A stretch of DNA of 64,000 bases from Mycolicibacterium austroafricanum (GTDB lineage: Bacteria; Actinomycetota; Actinomycetes; Mycobacteriales; Mycobacteriaceae), in assembly GCF_000612725.1 (NCBI RefSeq), contig NZ_HG964455.1:385166-449165 (forward strand), in the 5' to 3' direction. The first letter of the stretch is position 1; every line of letters starts with the position of its first letter. Positions 1 to 9,203 of the stretch are shown here, in pieces. A program made the position numbers and the translations under genes. A model generated the notes under the pieces. That model had not been told where the DNA came from and did no database searches. It was given only the letters and a program-made list of their open reading frames with translations.

Positions 1-1129
1 TCGCCACCGCCGTCCCGCCCCGCGATTTGTTGCCCACCACGTCGGCGACCGCGGCCTGCTGCGGGGAGACGAAGATGCCGGTGGCCGCCCCGGCGATGTA
101 GGCCGCCACCAGAAACACGGGCAGCGACGTGGTGAAGCCCACCAGCGCGGTGGACGCCGCCGCCAGCGTCAGGCCGAAGATCATCAGCTTGCGGCGTCCC
201 AGCCGGTCCGACAGATGGCCGCTGGGGATGACGACCGAGATGTTGCCGACCGCGAACGCGGTCAGCGCCAGACCGGCCGCGCCGGGGCTCTGACCCAGCA
301 CCTCCACGATGAACAGCGGCACCAGCGCGATGCGCAGGCCGAACGACGCCCAGCCCGTCGCGAAGTTGGAGAACAGCGCCGCCCGGTAGGCCCGGTGCCG
401 GAACACCGTGCGGAAGGGCACCGGCTCCTCCGGGTCCTCGTCCTGCTGCCCGACCACCGTCGAATGACGAAGGCTGACGAACACGACGGTCGCGGCGACC
501 AGCAGCGCCGCACCGTAGATCAGGAACGGCGCCGACAGCCCGAATCCGGCGGTCAGCGCGCCCAGGATGGGTCCGCCCACCGAGCCGACCATGAACCCCG
601 ACGAGAACAGCCCGGCGACCCGGCCGCGCGCGTCGGGCGGCGAGATACGGATCATCAGCCCCAGCGACGACACCGTGAACATCGCGGAGCCGATCCCGCC
701 CAGCGACCGGAAAAGCAGTAGCTGCCAATATGTTTCGGCGAAGGCACACGCGGCGGTGGACAGCGCGACGATGATCAGGCCGCTGATGTAGACCCGCCGC
801 TCCCCCAGCCGCTGCACGAGCATCCCCGCCGGCGGGGCCCCGACCAGACGCATCACCGCGAACGCGGTGATGACGAACGTCGCGGCACTGATGCTGACGC
901 CGAAGTGGCGGGCGTACTGCGGCAACACCGGGGCGACCACCCCGTATCCCAATGCCACCACGAAGTTGGCGGCTACCAGCACCCACACTTCACGGGGCAG
1001 CGGCTGCTTCGTCGCGGATTGTGAATTGCTCCTCGCGTCCGCAGTGCCGGAATTGCTCCTCGCGTCCGCAGTGCCGGAATTGCTCCTCGCGTCCGCACCT
1101 GGACACTCGCCCTCCGTGTGCGACGTCAC
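1..1129 (-). CDS. MFS drug/metabolite exporter (C-terminus beyond left edge)
   Basis: Read on the minus strand, the frame is open from the GTG at 1129 to the window edge and encodes a hydrophobic major facilitator protein. After a polar N-terminus of about 45 residues comes a first helix (VLVAANFVVALGYG). A second-half motif-A loop, SGHLSDRLGRR, is present, as is typical of 12-helix H+-coupled antiporters. A central hydrophilic stretch (QQDEDPEEPVPF) fits the loop between helices 6 and 7. The polar N-terminus contains a nine-residue tandem repeat. GTG 1129 is the first start after the phosphoglucomutase stop (gap 13 bp), so the two genes probably share a transcript. A later start, such as the GTG just before the first helix, would drop the repeat. 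Substrate unknown. Confidence 0.8.
   Translation of the reverse strand, partial: MTSHTEGECPGADARSNSGTADARSNSGTADARSNSQSATKQPLPREVWVLVAANFVVALGYGVVAPVLPQYARHFGVSISAATFVITAFAVMRLVGAPPAGMLVQRLGERRVYISGLIIVALSTAACAFAETYWQLLLFRSLGGIGSAMFTVSSLGLMIRISPPDARGRVAGLFSSGFMVGSVGGPILGALTAGFGLSAPFLIYGAALLVAATVVFVSLRHSTVVGQQDEDPEEPVPFRTVFRHRAYRAALFSNFATGWASFGLRIALVPLFIVEVLGQSPGAAGLALTAFAVGNISVVIPSGHLSDRLGRRKLMIFGLTLAAASTALVGFTTSLPVFLVAAYIAGAATGIFVSPQQAAVADVVGNKSRGGTAVA
1024..1097. repeat. 27-bp tandem repeat, 2.7 copies, in frame
   Basis: Two full identical 27-bp units (1024-1050 and 1051-1077) are followed by 20 bp of a third. On the minus strand, in the frame of the MFS exporter, they encode repeats of (GT)ADARSNS. 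The unit contains GCGAGGAGC, which looks like a ribosome binding site, so the array could also be upstream DNA if translation begins later. Confidence 0.9.
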
Positions 1130-1142
1130 GGACCGACCGGCC

Positions 1143-2816
<1,674 letters not shown>

Positions 2817-2848
2817 GGTGTTGATTCTGCTATGTCGTGACGCCACAA

Positions 2849-2870
2849 GCCGCCTCCGGGGCGGCATACT
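2849..2870 (+). promoter_or_regulatory. palindrome plus -10-like hexamer upstream of crcB1
   Basis: A perfect inverted repeat, GCCGCC-N5-GGCGGC (2849-2865), abuts the hexamer CATACT (2865-2870). That hexamer lies 7 bp before the crcB1 ATG, a spacing that predicts a leaderless mRNA. The palindrome would occupy the -35/-10 spacer and could be an operator. No clear -35 is visible. Confidence 0.4.
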
Positions 2871-2877
2871 TTCGCCC

Positions 2878-3273
2878 ATGCCCTACGACCGGCGGGAACT
2901 GGCCGCGGTATTCGCCGGTGGCGCACTGGGCACTCTGGCGCGGGCAGGCTTCGAGGCGCTGGCCGCCCCCGATCCCGGCCGGTGGCCGTGGCCGACGTTC
3001 ACCGTCAACATCGTCGGCGCCCTACTGCTCGGCGTCTTCGTCACCCGTCTGCTGGAACGGCTGCCGGTGTCGAGCTACCGACGCCCGTTTCTGGGCACCG
3101 GCCTGTGCGGCGGTCTGACGACGTTTTCCACCATGCAGGTTGAGACGTTGAAAATGGTCGAGCACGGCCACTACGGCCTGGCCGCCGGTTACACGGCGGG
3201 CAGCATCGGCGCCGGTCTGGTCGCGGTGTACATCGGGACCGTCCTGGTCCGGCGGGTGAGGGTGCGTCGATGA
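2878..3273 (+). CDS. crcB1: fluoride ion channel, first subunit
   Basis: Fluc/CrcB channel protein of 131 residues with four predicted membrane helices. It exports fluoride passively as an antiparallel dimer. The conserved pore segment NIVGALLLG and the Phe-box region GGLTTFSTMQVE are present. ATG 2878 (MPYDRREL) is preferred over an upstream in-frame extension because it matches the family N-terminus and sits just after a -10-like hexamer. Its stop overlaps the ATG of crcB2 (ATGA), so the two are translationally coupled and likely form a heterodimer of two oppositely oriented subunits. Homologue of Rv3069. Confidence 0.95.
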   Translation: MPYDRRELAAVFAGGALGTLARAGFEALAAPDPGRWPWPTFTVNIVGALLLGVFVTRLLERLPVSSYRRPFLGTGLCGGLTTFSTMQVETLKMVEHGHYGLAAGYTAGSIGAGLVAVYIGTVLVRRVRVRR

Positions 3274-3638
3274 CGGCGGCACTGGTCTGGGTGGGCGTCT
3301 TCGTCGTCGGCGGCCTGGGTGCCGTCGCCCGGCTGACGGTCGACAAGGCGGTGTCCCAACGGGCGGGTTGGTCGTTTCCGCTCGGCACTCTCGCCGTCAA
3401 CGTCAGCGGAGCGTTGCTGCTGGGTTTTCTGGCCGGCCTGGCCCTTCCGCCCCACCTCGCGCTGTTGGCCGGCACGGCGTTCGTCGGCTCCTACACCACG
3501 TTCTCCACCTGGATGCTGGAGACCCACCGCCTCGCCGAGGAGCGCCAGATCTGGCCCGCGCTGGGCAATATCGTGATCAGCGTCGTGCTCGGCCTGGCGG
3601 CCGCGCTGCTGGGCCAGTCACTGGGGGCGCTGCTGTGA
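3270..3638 (+). CDS. crcB2: fluoride ion channel, second subunit
   Basis: Second CrcB protein, 122 residues and four predicted helices, with the pore segment NVSGALLLG and the Phe-box GSYTTFSTWMLE. The pair of adjacent genes with small subunits is the usual arrangement for heterodimeric Fluc channels, in which each subunit has a fixed and opposite topology. It overlaps crcB1 by 4 bp, and its TGA overlaps the GTG of the DUF190 gene, so the three form one coupled operon. Homologue of Rv3070. Confidence 0.95.
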   Translation: MTAALVWVGVFVVGGLGAVARLTVDKAVSQRAGWSFPLGTLAVNVSGALLLGFLAGLALPPHLALLAGTAFVGSYTTFSTWMLETHRLAEERQIWPALGNIVISVVLGLAAALLGQSLGALL

Positions 3639-4660
3639 ACGACGAAACCCTGACGCTGACGGCATACTTCGCCGAACGGCAACGCAGCGGCCACCGGTTC
3701 TCGGCCGACGCGCTGCTGGATCTGTTCGAGCGCCGGCGCATCGCCACCAGCGTGATGGTGCGCGGCATCGCCAGCTTCGGACCGGCCAATGTCACCCGCA
3801 GCGACCGGTCCCTGAGCCTGTCCGAAGATCCTCCGGTGAGCGTCTGGGCCATCGACGCCCCGGACCGGATCTCGGCCGTCGCCGACGACGCCGCCGCGCT
3901 CATCGGGCGCGGTGTGCTCACCGTCGAAAACGGGCGCTCCCTGCGGGCCGATGAACCCGTCAACGGGGACACGGTGCGCCTGGCGCTGCACCTGGGCCGG
4001 CGGCAACGCCTTTCGGGTGCACCCGGCTACCTCGCGGTGTGCGACGTCCTGCACGCCCACGGGTTCGTCGGGGCCGACGTGTATCTCGGGGTGGACGGCA
4101 CGGTCGACGGCGCCCGCCGCCGGGCGCATTTCTTCAGCCGTAACTCCGAGGTGCCACTGTCGGTCGTCGGCGTGGGCACGACAGCCCAGGCTGTCACGGC
4201 GGCCGCCGAACTGCGCACCGCACTACCCGATGCACTGTTCGGCATCTCCCCGACCCGGGTGTGCAAGAACGACGGCCGACACGTGTCCCGCCCCATGCCG
4301 TCGGACGGTCCGTACCAGCGGCTGACGGTGCACACCGCCGAGGCCTCCCGACACCGGGGTCAGCCGATTCACCGCGCCCTTGTGCACCGCCTCAAGAACT
4401 CCGACCACGCCGGCGGCGCCACCGTCCTGCGCGCCATCTGGGGCTTCCGCGGTGCCGAGCGACCCCACGGCGACCGGCTACTCCAAGTGAGCCGCCAGGT
4501 TCCTGTGACGACGGTCCTCATCGACACCGCGACCAACATCGCCGCGAGCTATCCGATCGTCGACGAGCTCACCGAGCATGAGGGACTGGTCACCGTGGAA
4601 GCGATTCCGGGGCTGCTCGAGGTGAACGGCGACCAGAGGTTCGGCAGCCTCCATCCGTGA
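3635..4660 (+). CDS. tandem DUF190 (PII-like) protein of the fluoride operon
   Basis: Soluble protein of 341 residues built from two DUF190/COG1993 modules. The first is at about residues 1-110 (YFAERQRSGHRFSADALLDLFE). The second is at about 230-330 (a basic stretch, then VLRAIWGFRGAE, then VTTVLIDTATNIAASYPIVD). DUF190 folds resemble PII signalling proteins and are often encoded beside crcB, so a role in sensing or gating fluoride export is a plausible inference, not shown here. The middle part (about 110-220) is a less clear copy. The start is the GTG overlapping the crcB2 stop. Homologue of Rv3071. The ligand is unknown. Confidence 0.85.
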   Translation: MNDETLTLTAYFAERQRSGHRFSADALLDLFERRRIATSVMVRGIASFGPANVTRSDRSLSLSEDPPVSVWAIDAPDRISAVADDAAALIGRGVLTVENGRSLRADEPVNGDTVRLALHLGRRQRLSGAPGYLAVCDVLHAHGFVGADVYLGVDGTVDGARRRAHFFSRNSEVPLSVVGVGTTAQAVTAAAELRTALPDALFGISPTRVCKNDGRHVSRPMPSDGPYQRLTVHTAEASRHRGQPIHRALVHRLKNSDHAGGATVLRAIWGFRGAERPHGDRLLQVSRQVPVTTVLIDTATNIAASYPIVDELTEHEGLVTVEAIPGLLEVNGDQRFGSLHP

Positions 4661-4675
4661 CCCGGCCAACATTTG

Positions 4676-4710
4676 TGAGGGTAGCCTATCTTTAGCTGAC
4701 GCGGTAACCT
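4676..4710 (+). promoter_or_regulatory. IdeR box and -10 of the mbtLMN operon
   Basis: TGAGGGTAGCCTATCTTTA (4676-4694) matches 14 of 19 positions of the mycobacterial iron box TTAGGTTAGCCTAACCTAA, including the central TAGCCTA. A -10-like TAACCT (4705-4710) ends 8 bp before the mbtL ATG, predicting a nearly leaderless transcript. The box covers the -35 region, so Fe-IdeR should repress the operon when iron is sufficient. Confidence 0.75.
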
Positions 4711-4718
4711 CTGCCGCC

Positions 4719-5003
4719 ATGACCCCGTCATCTCCAGCGTCATCTCCCGCGTCCTCACCGCACGGCATCAGCGCCGCCCTTGAGGAGATCCTGCGTGACG
4801 ACCTCAACATCGACATCACCCGCGTGAGCCGGGATTCGCGCCTCATCGACGATGTCGGCCTGGATTCGGTGGCCTTCGCCGTCGGCATGGTGGCGATCGA
4901 GGACAAACTCGGGGTCGCGCTCTCGGAAGAGGATCTGCTCACCTGCGACACCGTCGGCGACCTCGAGCAGGCCATCCTGGCGAAGACGCCCGCCGCCCGG
5001 TGA
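4719..5003 (+). CDS. mbtL: mycobactin acyl carrier protein
   Basis: Acyl carrier protein of 94 residues. The phosphopantetheine attachment serine lies in DDVGLDSVAF (around residue 50), followed by the acidic helix II typical of ACPs. In the mycobactin pathway MbtL carries the fatty acyl chain activated by MbtM, desaturated by MbtN and transferred to the lysine side chain by MbtK. A Ser/Pro-rich extension of about 14 residues precedes the ACP fold. First gene of the operon, directly behind the IdeR box; its stop overlaps the mbtM GTG start. Homologue of Rv1344. Confidence 0.9.
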   Translation: MTPSSPASSPASSPHGISAALEEILRDDLNIDITRVSRDSRLIDDVGLDSVAFAVGMVAIEDKLGVALSEEDLLTCDTVGDLEQAILAKTPAAR

Positions 5004-6580
5004 GCGTTCTCGCGACCGCCGTATCGCAGGCGATGACGGCGTCCCCCCGCGAGCTCGTGTTGCTCGACCGCGCCAGCGGACAGTGGAGCCGCCACCCGTG
5101 GCAGGAGGTGCACGCGCGGGCGGAGAACATCGCCGAGCGCGTCCTCGACGGGCCCGACGGGGCGGTGGGCCTCGTCGGCGAACCGACCGTGGAGTTCGTC
5201 GCGGCGATCCAGGGCGCATGGCTCGCCGGTCGCGCCGTGTCGATTCTGCCCGGCCCCATTCGGGGCGCCGACGATCGACAGTGGGCCCGGTCCACCGTCG
5301 AACGCTTCGCCGGGATCGGGGTCTCCCAGGCTCTCTCCCACGGTGCCCACCTGGAACTGTTGCGCACCAACGGTTCCCGACTGGACATACACGACGTCAC
5401 CGTGGTCGGGCATTCCCGACGGTCCACCACGTTGTCGCCGCAGGCCGCCCCCGCCGGTGCGCCGGCAGTGCTGCAGGGCACCGCGGGTTCCACCGGCACA
5501 CCCCGCACCGCGCTGCTGTCACCCGAGGCGGTGCTGAACAACGTCTCGGCGCTGTGGCAGCACACCGCCACCGACCCGAATCACGACGTCGGCATGACGT
5601 GGCTCCCGCTCTACCACGACATGGGCCTGACCTTTCTTCTCACCGGCTTCCTCACCGGCGCCGAGATGTGGGTGGCGCCGACGGCGGCGTTCGCCGCCTC
5701 CCCGTTCCGGTGGCTGACCTGGATGTCGGACAGCCGCGCCAGCCTCACTGCCGCACCGAATTTCGCGTACTCGGTGATCGGCAGGTACGCGCGCCGGGTG
5801 CCCGACGTCGACCTGGGGCGGCTGCGCCTCGCCATCAACGGCGGCGAGCCGGTCGACTGCGAAGGCTTCCAGCTGTTCCTGGACGAACTGGCCCGCTTCG
5901 GGCTCGACCCGCGGGCGGCCGCCCCGTCCTACGGACTGGCCGAGTCGACGTGCGCCGTCACCACCCCCGCGCCCGGAACCGGACTTGTGGTCGAGGAGAT
6001 CACCGACCCGGCCACCGACGCCGTCCAGCGGCACGCCGTTCTCGGCAGGCCGATTCCCGGTATGGACGTGCGGATCTCGGAATCCGAGCACTCCAGGAAG
6101 GTGGGAGACCACACCATCGGCGAGCTGGAGATCCGTGGCACGTCGATGATGTCGGGCTATCTGGGCCAGGATTCCCTGGAGCCCAACGAGTGGTTCCGCA
6201 CCGGTGATCTCGGATACCTCACCGACGACGGACTTGTGGTGTGCGGCCGCGTCAAGGAACTCATCACCGTCGCCGGGCGCAACATCTTCCCCAGCGAGGT
6301 CGAGCGGGTCGCCGCGCAGGTCCGCGGGGTGCGTGAGGGCGCCGTCGTCGCGGTCGGCACCGACCGCGACTCGGCCAGACAGGGCCTGATCGTCGCCGCC
6401 GAATTCCGGGGTCCTGACGAAGCCGGCGCGAGAAGCGAAGTGGTGCAACGGGTTGCCTCGCAGTGCGGGGTGGTGCCCGCCGATGTCGTGTTCCTGGCGC
6501 CCGGCTCGCTGCCGCGCACCTCGTCAGGCAAGCTGCGGCGCCTGGAAGTCAAACAGAATCTGGAGGCTGCACGGGTATGA
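5000..6580 (+). CDS. mbtM: fatty acyl-AMP ligase of mycobactin synthesis (FadD33)
   Basis: ANL-superfamily adenylating enzyme of 526 residues that activates the long-chain fatty acid and loads it on MbtL. The phosphate-binding loop is QGTAGSTGTPR (about residue 160). The core motif YGLAEST lies near 315, and FRTGDLGYLTDDG with the hinge GRVKELI is at about 400-420. The C-terminal lysine region SSGKLRRLEVK is present. It starts at the GTG overlapping the mbtL stop (GTGA), and its own stop overlaps the mbtN ATG (ATGA), so the whole set is coupled. Homologue of Rv1345. Confidence 0.92.
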   Translation: MSVLATAVSQAMTASPRELVLLDRASGQWSRHPWQEVHARAENIAERVLDGPDGAVGLVGEPTVEFVAAIQGAWLAGRAVSILPGPIRGADDRQWARSTVERFAGIGVSQALSHGAHLELLRTNGSRLDIHDVTVVGHSRRSTTLSPQAAPAGAPAVLQGTAGSTGTPRTALLSPEAVLNNVSALWQHTATDPNHDVGMTWLPLYHDMGLTFLLTGFLTGAEMWVAPTAAFAASPFRWLTWMSDSRASLTAAPNFAYSVIGRYARRVPDVDLGRLRLAINGGEPVDCEGFQLFLDELARFGLDPRAAAPSYGLAESTCAVTTPAPGTGLVVEEITDPATDAVQRHAVLGRPIPGMDVRISESEHSRKVGDHTIGELEIRGTSMMSGYLGQDSLEPNEWFRTGDLGYLTDDGLVVCGRVKELITVAGRNIFPSEVERVAAQVRGVREGAVVAVGTDRDSARQGLIVAAEFRGPDEAGARSEVVQRVASQCGVVPADVVFLAPGSLPRTSSGKLRRLEVKQNLEAARV

Positions 6581-7755
6581 CTGCGTCCATGGATGTCGAC
6601 ATCGACGGCTACCGAGAGCTTCTCGCGGAGGTCTTCGACGAACAGGTCTCCGCCTGGACCGCCGAAGCCGAGGCGTCCGAACAGTTTCCGCGCAAGCTGA
6701 TCGAACACCTCGGCGCCGCGGGTGTGTTCCGGAGCAAGTGGGGCCCGGCCGGCGGTCAGCATCCCGACGTCGCGAAGCTCAACGAGTTGGCGTTCCGGCT
6801 CGGACACCTGGGGTCGGCAGGCATCGGCGTCGGTGTCAGCCTGCACGATTCGGCGATCGCGGTGTTGCGGCGCTTCGGCAGGTCGGATCATCTCAGGGCG
6901 GTCTGCGAGCAGGCCATCGACGGCGAGGCCGTGTTGTGCATCGGCGCCTCCGAGGAGTCCGGTGGATCCGACCTGCAGATCGTCGAAACCGAAGTCCGTT
7001 CGGCGCGAGACGGTTTCGAGATTCGCGGCATCAAGAAGTTCGTCTCGCTGTCCCCGGTCGCCGACCACATCATCGTCGTCGCCCGCGGTGTGGACCACGA
7101 CCCCACCAGCAGACACGGCAACGTCCTCGTGGTCGCGGTGCCCACCCGCCAGGTCGACATTCAGGCGCCGTACCGCAAGGTCGGCGCCGGACCGCTGGAC
7201 ACCGCGGCCGTTCACATCGACACCTGGGTGCCCGCCGACCATCTGGTGGCCAGGGCCGGGACGGGGCTGGCGGCGATCTCATGGGGGCTGGCGCACGAAC
7301 GCATGTCGATCGCCGGGCAGGTCGCCTCGTCGTGTCAGCGGGTGCTCGGCGTGACGCACGCCCGCATGGTGCAGCGGCGCCAGTTCGGCGCCACCCTCTT
7401 CGAGCATCAGGCACTGCGGATGCGGATGGCCGACCTGCAGGCCCGGGTGGATCTGCTCAGGCACGCGCTCACCGGCATCGCCGCGCAGGGCCGGCTGGAC
7501 CTGCGCGCGGCCGCCGGGGTCAAGGTCACCGCGGCCCGGCTCGGCGAGGAAGTTCTGTCCGAATGCATGCACATCTTCGGCGGCGCAGGCTATCTCGTCG
7601 ACGAGACACCGCTGGGCCGGTGGTGGCGTGACATGAAGCTGGCGCGGGTCGGCGGCGGCACCGACGAGGTGCTCTGGGAGCTGGTGGCCGCGGCGATGAA
7701 ACCGGACTTCGACAGCTACGCCGAGATGATCGGCGGCACGACGGCTTCCGATTAG
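6577..7755 (+). CDS. mbtN: acyl-ACP dehydrogenase of mycobactin synthesis (FadE14)
   Basis: Acyl-CoA dehydrogenase-fold flavoprotein of 392 residues that introduces the double bond into the MbtL-bound acyl chain. Visible family elements are the FAD-contacting CIGASEESGGSD segment (about 120-130), the QFGATLFEHQALRMRMADLQ helix (about 270-290) and the C-terminal HIFGGAGYL...RWWRDMKLARVGGGTDEV block. The ATG at 6577 overlaps the mbtM stop; an extended upstream frame inside mbtM is spurious. Its end overlaps the convergent mbtK by 4 bp. Homologue of Rv1346. Confidence 0.92.
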   Translation: MTASMDVDIDGYRELLAEVFDEQVSAWTAEAEASEQFPRKLIEHLGAAGVFRSKWGPAGGQHPDVAKLNELAFRLGHLGSAGIGVGVSLHDSAIAVLRRFGRSDHLRAVCEQAIDGEAVLCIGASEESGGSDLQIVETEVRSARDGFEIRGIKKFVSLSPVADHIIVVARGVDHDPTSRHGNVLVVAVPTRQVDIQAPYRKVGAGPLDTAAVHIDTWVPADHLVARAGTGLAAISWGLAHERMSIAGQVASSCQRVLGVTHARMVQRRQFGATLFEHQALRMRMADLQARVDLLRHALTGIAAQGRLDLRAAAGVKVTAARLGEEVLSECMHIFGGAGYLVDETPLGRWWRDMKLARVGGGTDEVLWELVAAAMKPDFDSYAEMIGGTTASD

Positions 7756-8351
7756 GCGGGCCGGTTCAGCGCATACAGCGCCATCCGCCGGTTCGACATC
7801 TGGTGCTCACCGAGGAAGTCACATCGGGCGTACTCACACAACCGGCGCGCGCCCACGTTGCGGTGGTCCGGGTCGAACATGATTCGCCTGCAGCGCGGTT
7901 CGATCTCGAACAGGCTGGCGGCCAGCCGGGGCAACAGGATGGGACCGAAGCCACGGTTGACAATGCCGAGGTCGGCGATCGCGGCGTGCAGCCCGAGATC
8001 GTGCGGATCGGCGTCGTAGCGCGGCGCGATGGAATCCTTTGCGGCGCGGTACACCTCGACATAGCCGAGCGCCTCACCCTTGAACGTGCCGATCAGCGGG
8101 CGCGAGTAGGTCCCCGCCAGCTGCGCGCGCAGATAGCCGTGCCACCACTCGACGGGCCGGTCGTACTCCCACGCTTCGGCCAGGTGCGGGCGATTCATCC
8201 ACTCCGAGATCATCGACGCATCGGAGTCCGGATCGACCAGCCGGATCTGATACGGGTCGGCGAGTCGTGGGATCGGCGGCGGCGGCACGGCACGCACCTC
8301 GGCGGTGAGCTCGGTGAGTTCCCTGGGCAGGATCGGCAGCACGTCAGTCAT
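7752..8351 (-). CDS. mbtK: lysine N6-acyltransferase for mycobactin side chain
   Basis: GNAT-fold acyltransferase of 199 residues that moves the fatty acyl group from MbtL to the epsilon-amino group of (hydroxy)lysine in mycobactin. It belongs to the IucB/Rv1347c branch: SEWMNRPHLAEAWEYDRP (substrate and acyl binding), then GYVEVYRAAKDSI, and the C-terminal GNAT region RIMFDPDHRNVGARRLCEYA. It converges with mbtN and has its own iron box upstream at 8379-8397. A -10-like TAGGCT (minus strand, 8368-8363) lies 11 bp before its ATG. Confidence 0.93.
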   Translation of the reverse strand: MTDVLPILPRELTELTAEVRAVPPPPIPRLADPYQIRLVDPDSDASMISEWMNRPHLAEAWEYDRPVEWWHGYLRAQLAGTYSRPLIGTFKGEALGYVEVYRAAKDSIAPRYDADPHDLGLHAAIADLGIVNRGFGPILLPRLAASLFEIEPRCRRIMFDPDHRNVGARRLCEYARCDFLGEHQMSNRRMALYALNRPA

Positions 8352-8378
8352 CGTGACCGCAGAGCCTACCCGAGCAGA

Positions 8379-8397
8379 TGAGGCCAGGCTTGCCTAC
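8379..8397 (-). promoter_or_regulatory. IdeR box of mbtK
   Basis: TGAGGCCAGGCTTGCCTAC matches the iron box pattern TTAGGNNAGSCTNNCCTAA at 13 of 15 specified positions. It sits 28 bp upstream of the mbtK start and covers the expected -35 region, so mbtK should be iron-repressed in parallel with mbtLMN. Confidence 0.8.
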
Positions 8398-8486
8398 ATT
8401 CGGGGCTATCCCCGCCGACATTGCGGTGCGGGTCGTGGAGATCGGCGCGCCCACGGCCCTCAGTGCAATCTCGCGCGCACCCGAGG

Positions 8487-8930
8487 CTAGGTGAGCAGCA
8501 GGACGCCTCCGGTGACCAATGCGACCACCTTGACGAGTTCGAGCGCGACGTAGACGTAGTGCGCCCGCGAACGGGGCCCCTCGGCACCGGCCAGCACCTC
8601 ATCGGAGCGCCGGGTCAACGCCGGGCGCACGAACAGCAGCTGCGCGGCCAGCATCGCGGTCGCGGCGAGCAGTGCGACCAGCGCCGCCGTCGCGTCGCCG
8701 TGGATCAGCGTGGCGGCCAGGGCCACTGCCGCGAGAACGCCTTCACAGGCGTTGAGCGCGCGGAACACCCGGCGTCCGATGCCCAGCCCGATCTGCAGTG
8801 TGACGCCCGGGGCGCCGAACTTCAGCGGAGCCTCGAGGAAAGAGATGGCCAGCACCATGCCGAGCCAGACGAACGTCGCTGCGATGGCGACACCGAGAGC
8901 ACCATTCACGGGGCGAAGCCTAGGTGACAT
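8487..8930 (-). CDS. four-helix conserved membrane protein
   Basis: Protein of 147 residues starting at ATG 8930 (MSPRLRPVNGALG). An in-frame extension into the divergent small gene and the IS element is not credible. Four hydrophobic segments are apparent: GVAIAATFVWLGMVLAISF, a second around LNACEGVLAAVALAATLI, a third ALVALLAATAMLAAQLLFV, and a C-terminal VYVALELVKVVALVTGGVLLL. Between helices 1 and 2 is a conserved-looking loop, EAPLKFGAPGVTLQIGLGIGRRVFRALN. I do not recognise the family; no enzymatic motif is visible. It starts 9 bp from the divergent 64-residue gene. Confidence 0.7.
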   Translation of the reverse strand: MSPRLRPVNGALGVAIAATFVWLGMVLAISFLEAPLKFGAPGVTLQIGLGIGRRVFRALNACEGVLAAVALAATLIHGDATAALVALLAATAMLAAQLLFVRPALTRRSDEVLAGAEGPRSRAHYVYVALELVKVVALVTGGVLLLT

Positions 8931-8939
8931 CGTGAAGCG

Positions 8940-9134
8940 ATGGACAGTGATCGCGTCGCCGAACTTGAGCGCTGGGAAGACGCCGGGGCGGTGTGGCGGG
9001 TGATCGGCCGCAACGCCTCCGCTGTGACGGTGGCGCTGCTGCGCTGCGACGGCGGCGAGGAGGTCGGCCGGTTCACCAGCACCGACCCCCGCCTGCTGGC
9101 CTTCATCGGCGATCGGCTCAGCAGCGAGGACTGA
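8940..9134 (+). CDS. small conserved actinobacterial protein
   Basis: A 64-residue acidic protein with no membrane segment (starts MDSDRVAELERWEDAGAVW). The central stretch VALLRCDGGEEVGRF followed by STDPRLLAFI looks like a compact fold seen in small hypothetical proteins of actinobacteria. I do not know its function. It starts 9 bp from the divergent membrane protein and is followed by a hairpin terminator at 9163-9180, which supports it as a discrete transcription unit. Confidence 0.65.
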   Translation: MDSDRVAELERWEDAGAVWRVIGRNASAVTVALLRCDGGEEVGRFTSTDPRLLAFIGDRLSSED

Positions 9135-9162
9135 ACCTCTTGCCTCGCCGAGATTGCCAATA

Positions 9163-9180
9163 GCGCGGGAAAACCCGCTT
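9163..9180 (+). terminator. hairpin terminator after the 64-residue gene
   Basis: GCGGG-AAAA-CCCGC stem-loop (9165-9178) followed by TT, about 30 bp after the stop codon at 9134. The IS30 element begins 2-4 bp beyond the hairpin. Confidence 0.6.
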
Positions 9181-9181
9181 G

Positions 9182-9203
9182 GATTCAAGCGGTGGCTGCA
9201 ACG
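9182..9203. repeat. left terminal inverted repeat of the IS30 element
   Basis: GATTCAAGCGGTGGCTGCAA and the next two bases CG pair with the complement of 10591-10612 at 19 of 22 positions. It overlaps the 3' end of the transposase gene. Confidence 0.8.

Noticed and set aside
1024..1097. CRISPR array
   Set aside because: The 27-bp units are directly adjacent with no spacers, so this is a simple tandem repeat.
2817..2877. Fluoride riboswitch upstream of crcB1
   Set aside because: The 61-bp gap contains no crcB RNA motif by eye, and the -10-like hexamer is too close to the ATG.
3368..4660. Start of the DUF190 gene at 3368
   Set aside because: That extension overlaps crcB2 by about 270 bp in another frame. 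GTG 3635, overlapping the crcB2 stop, gives the family N-terminus.
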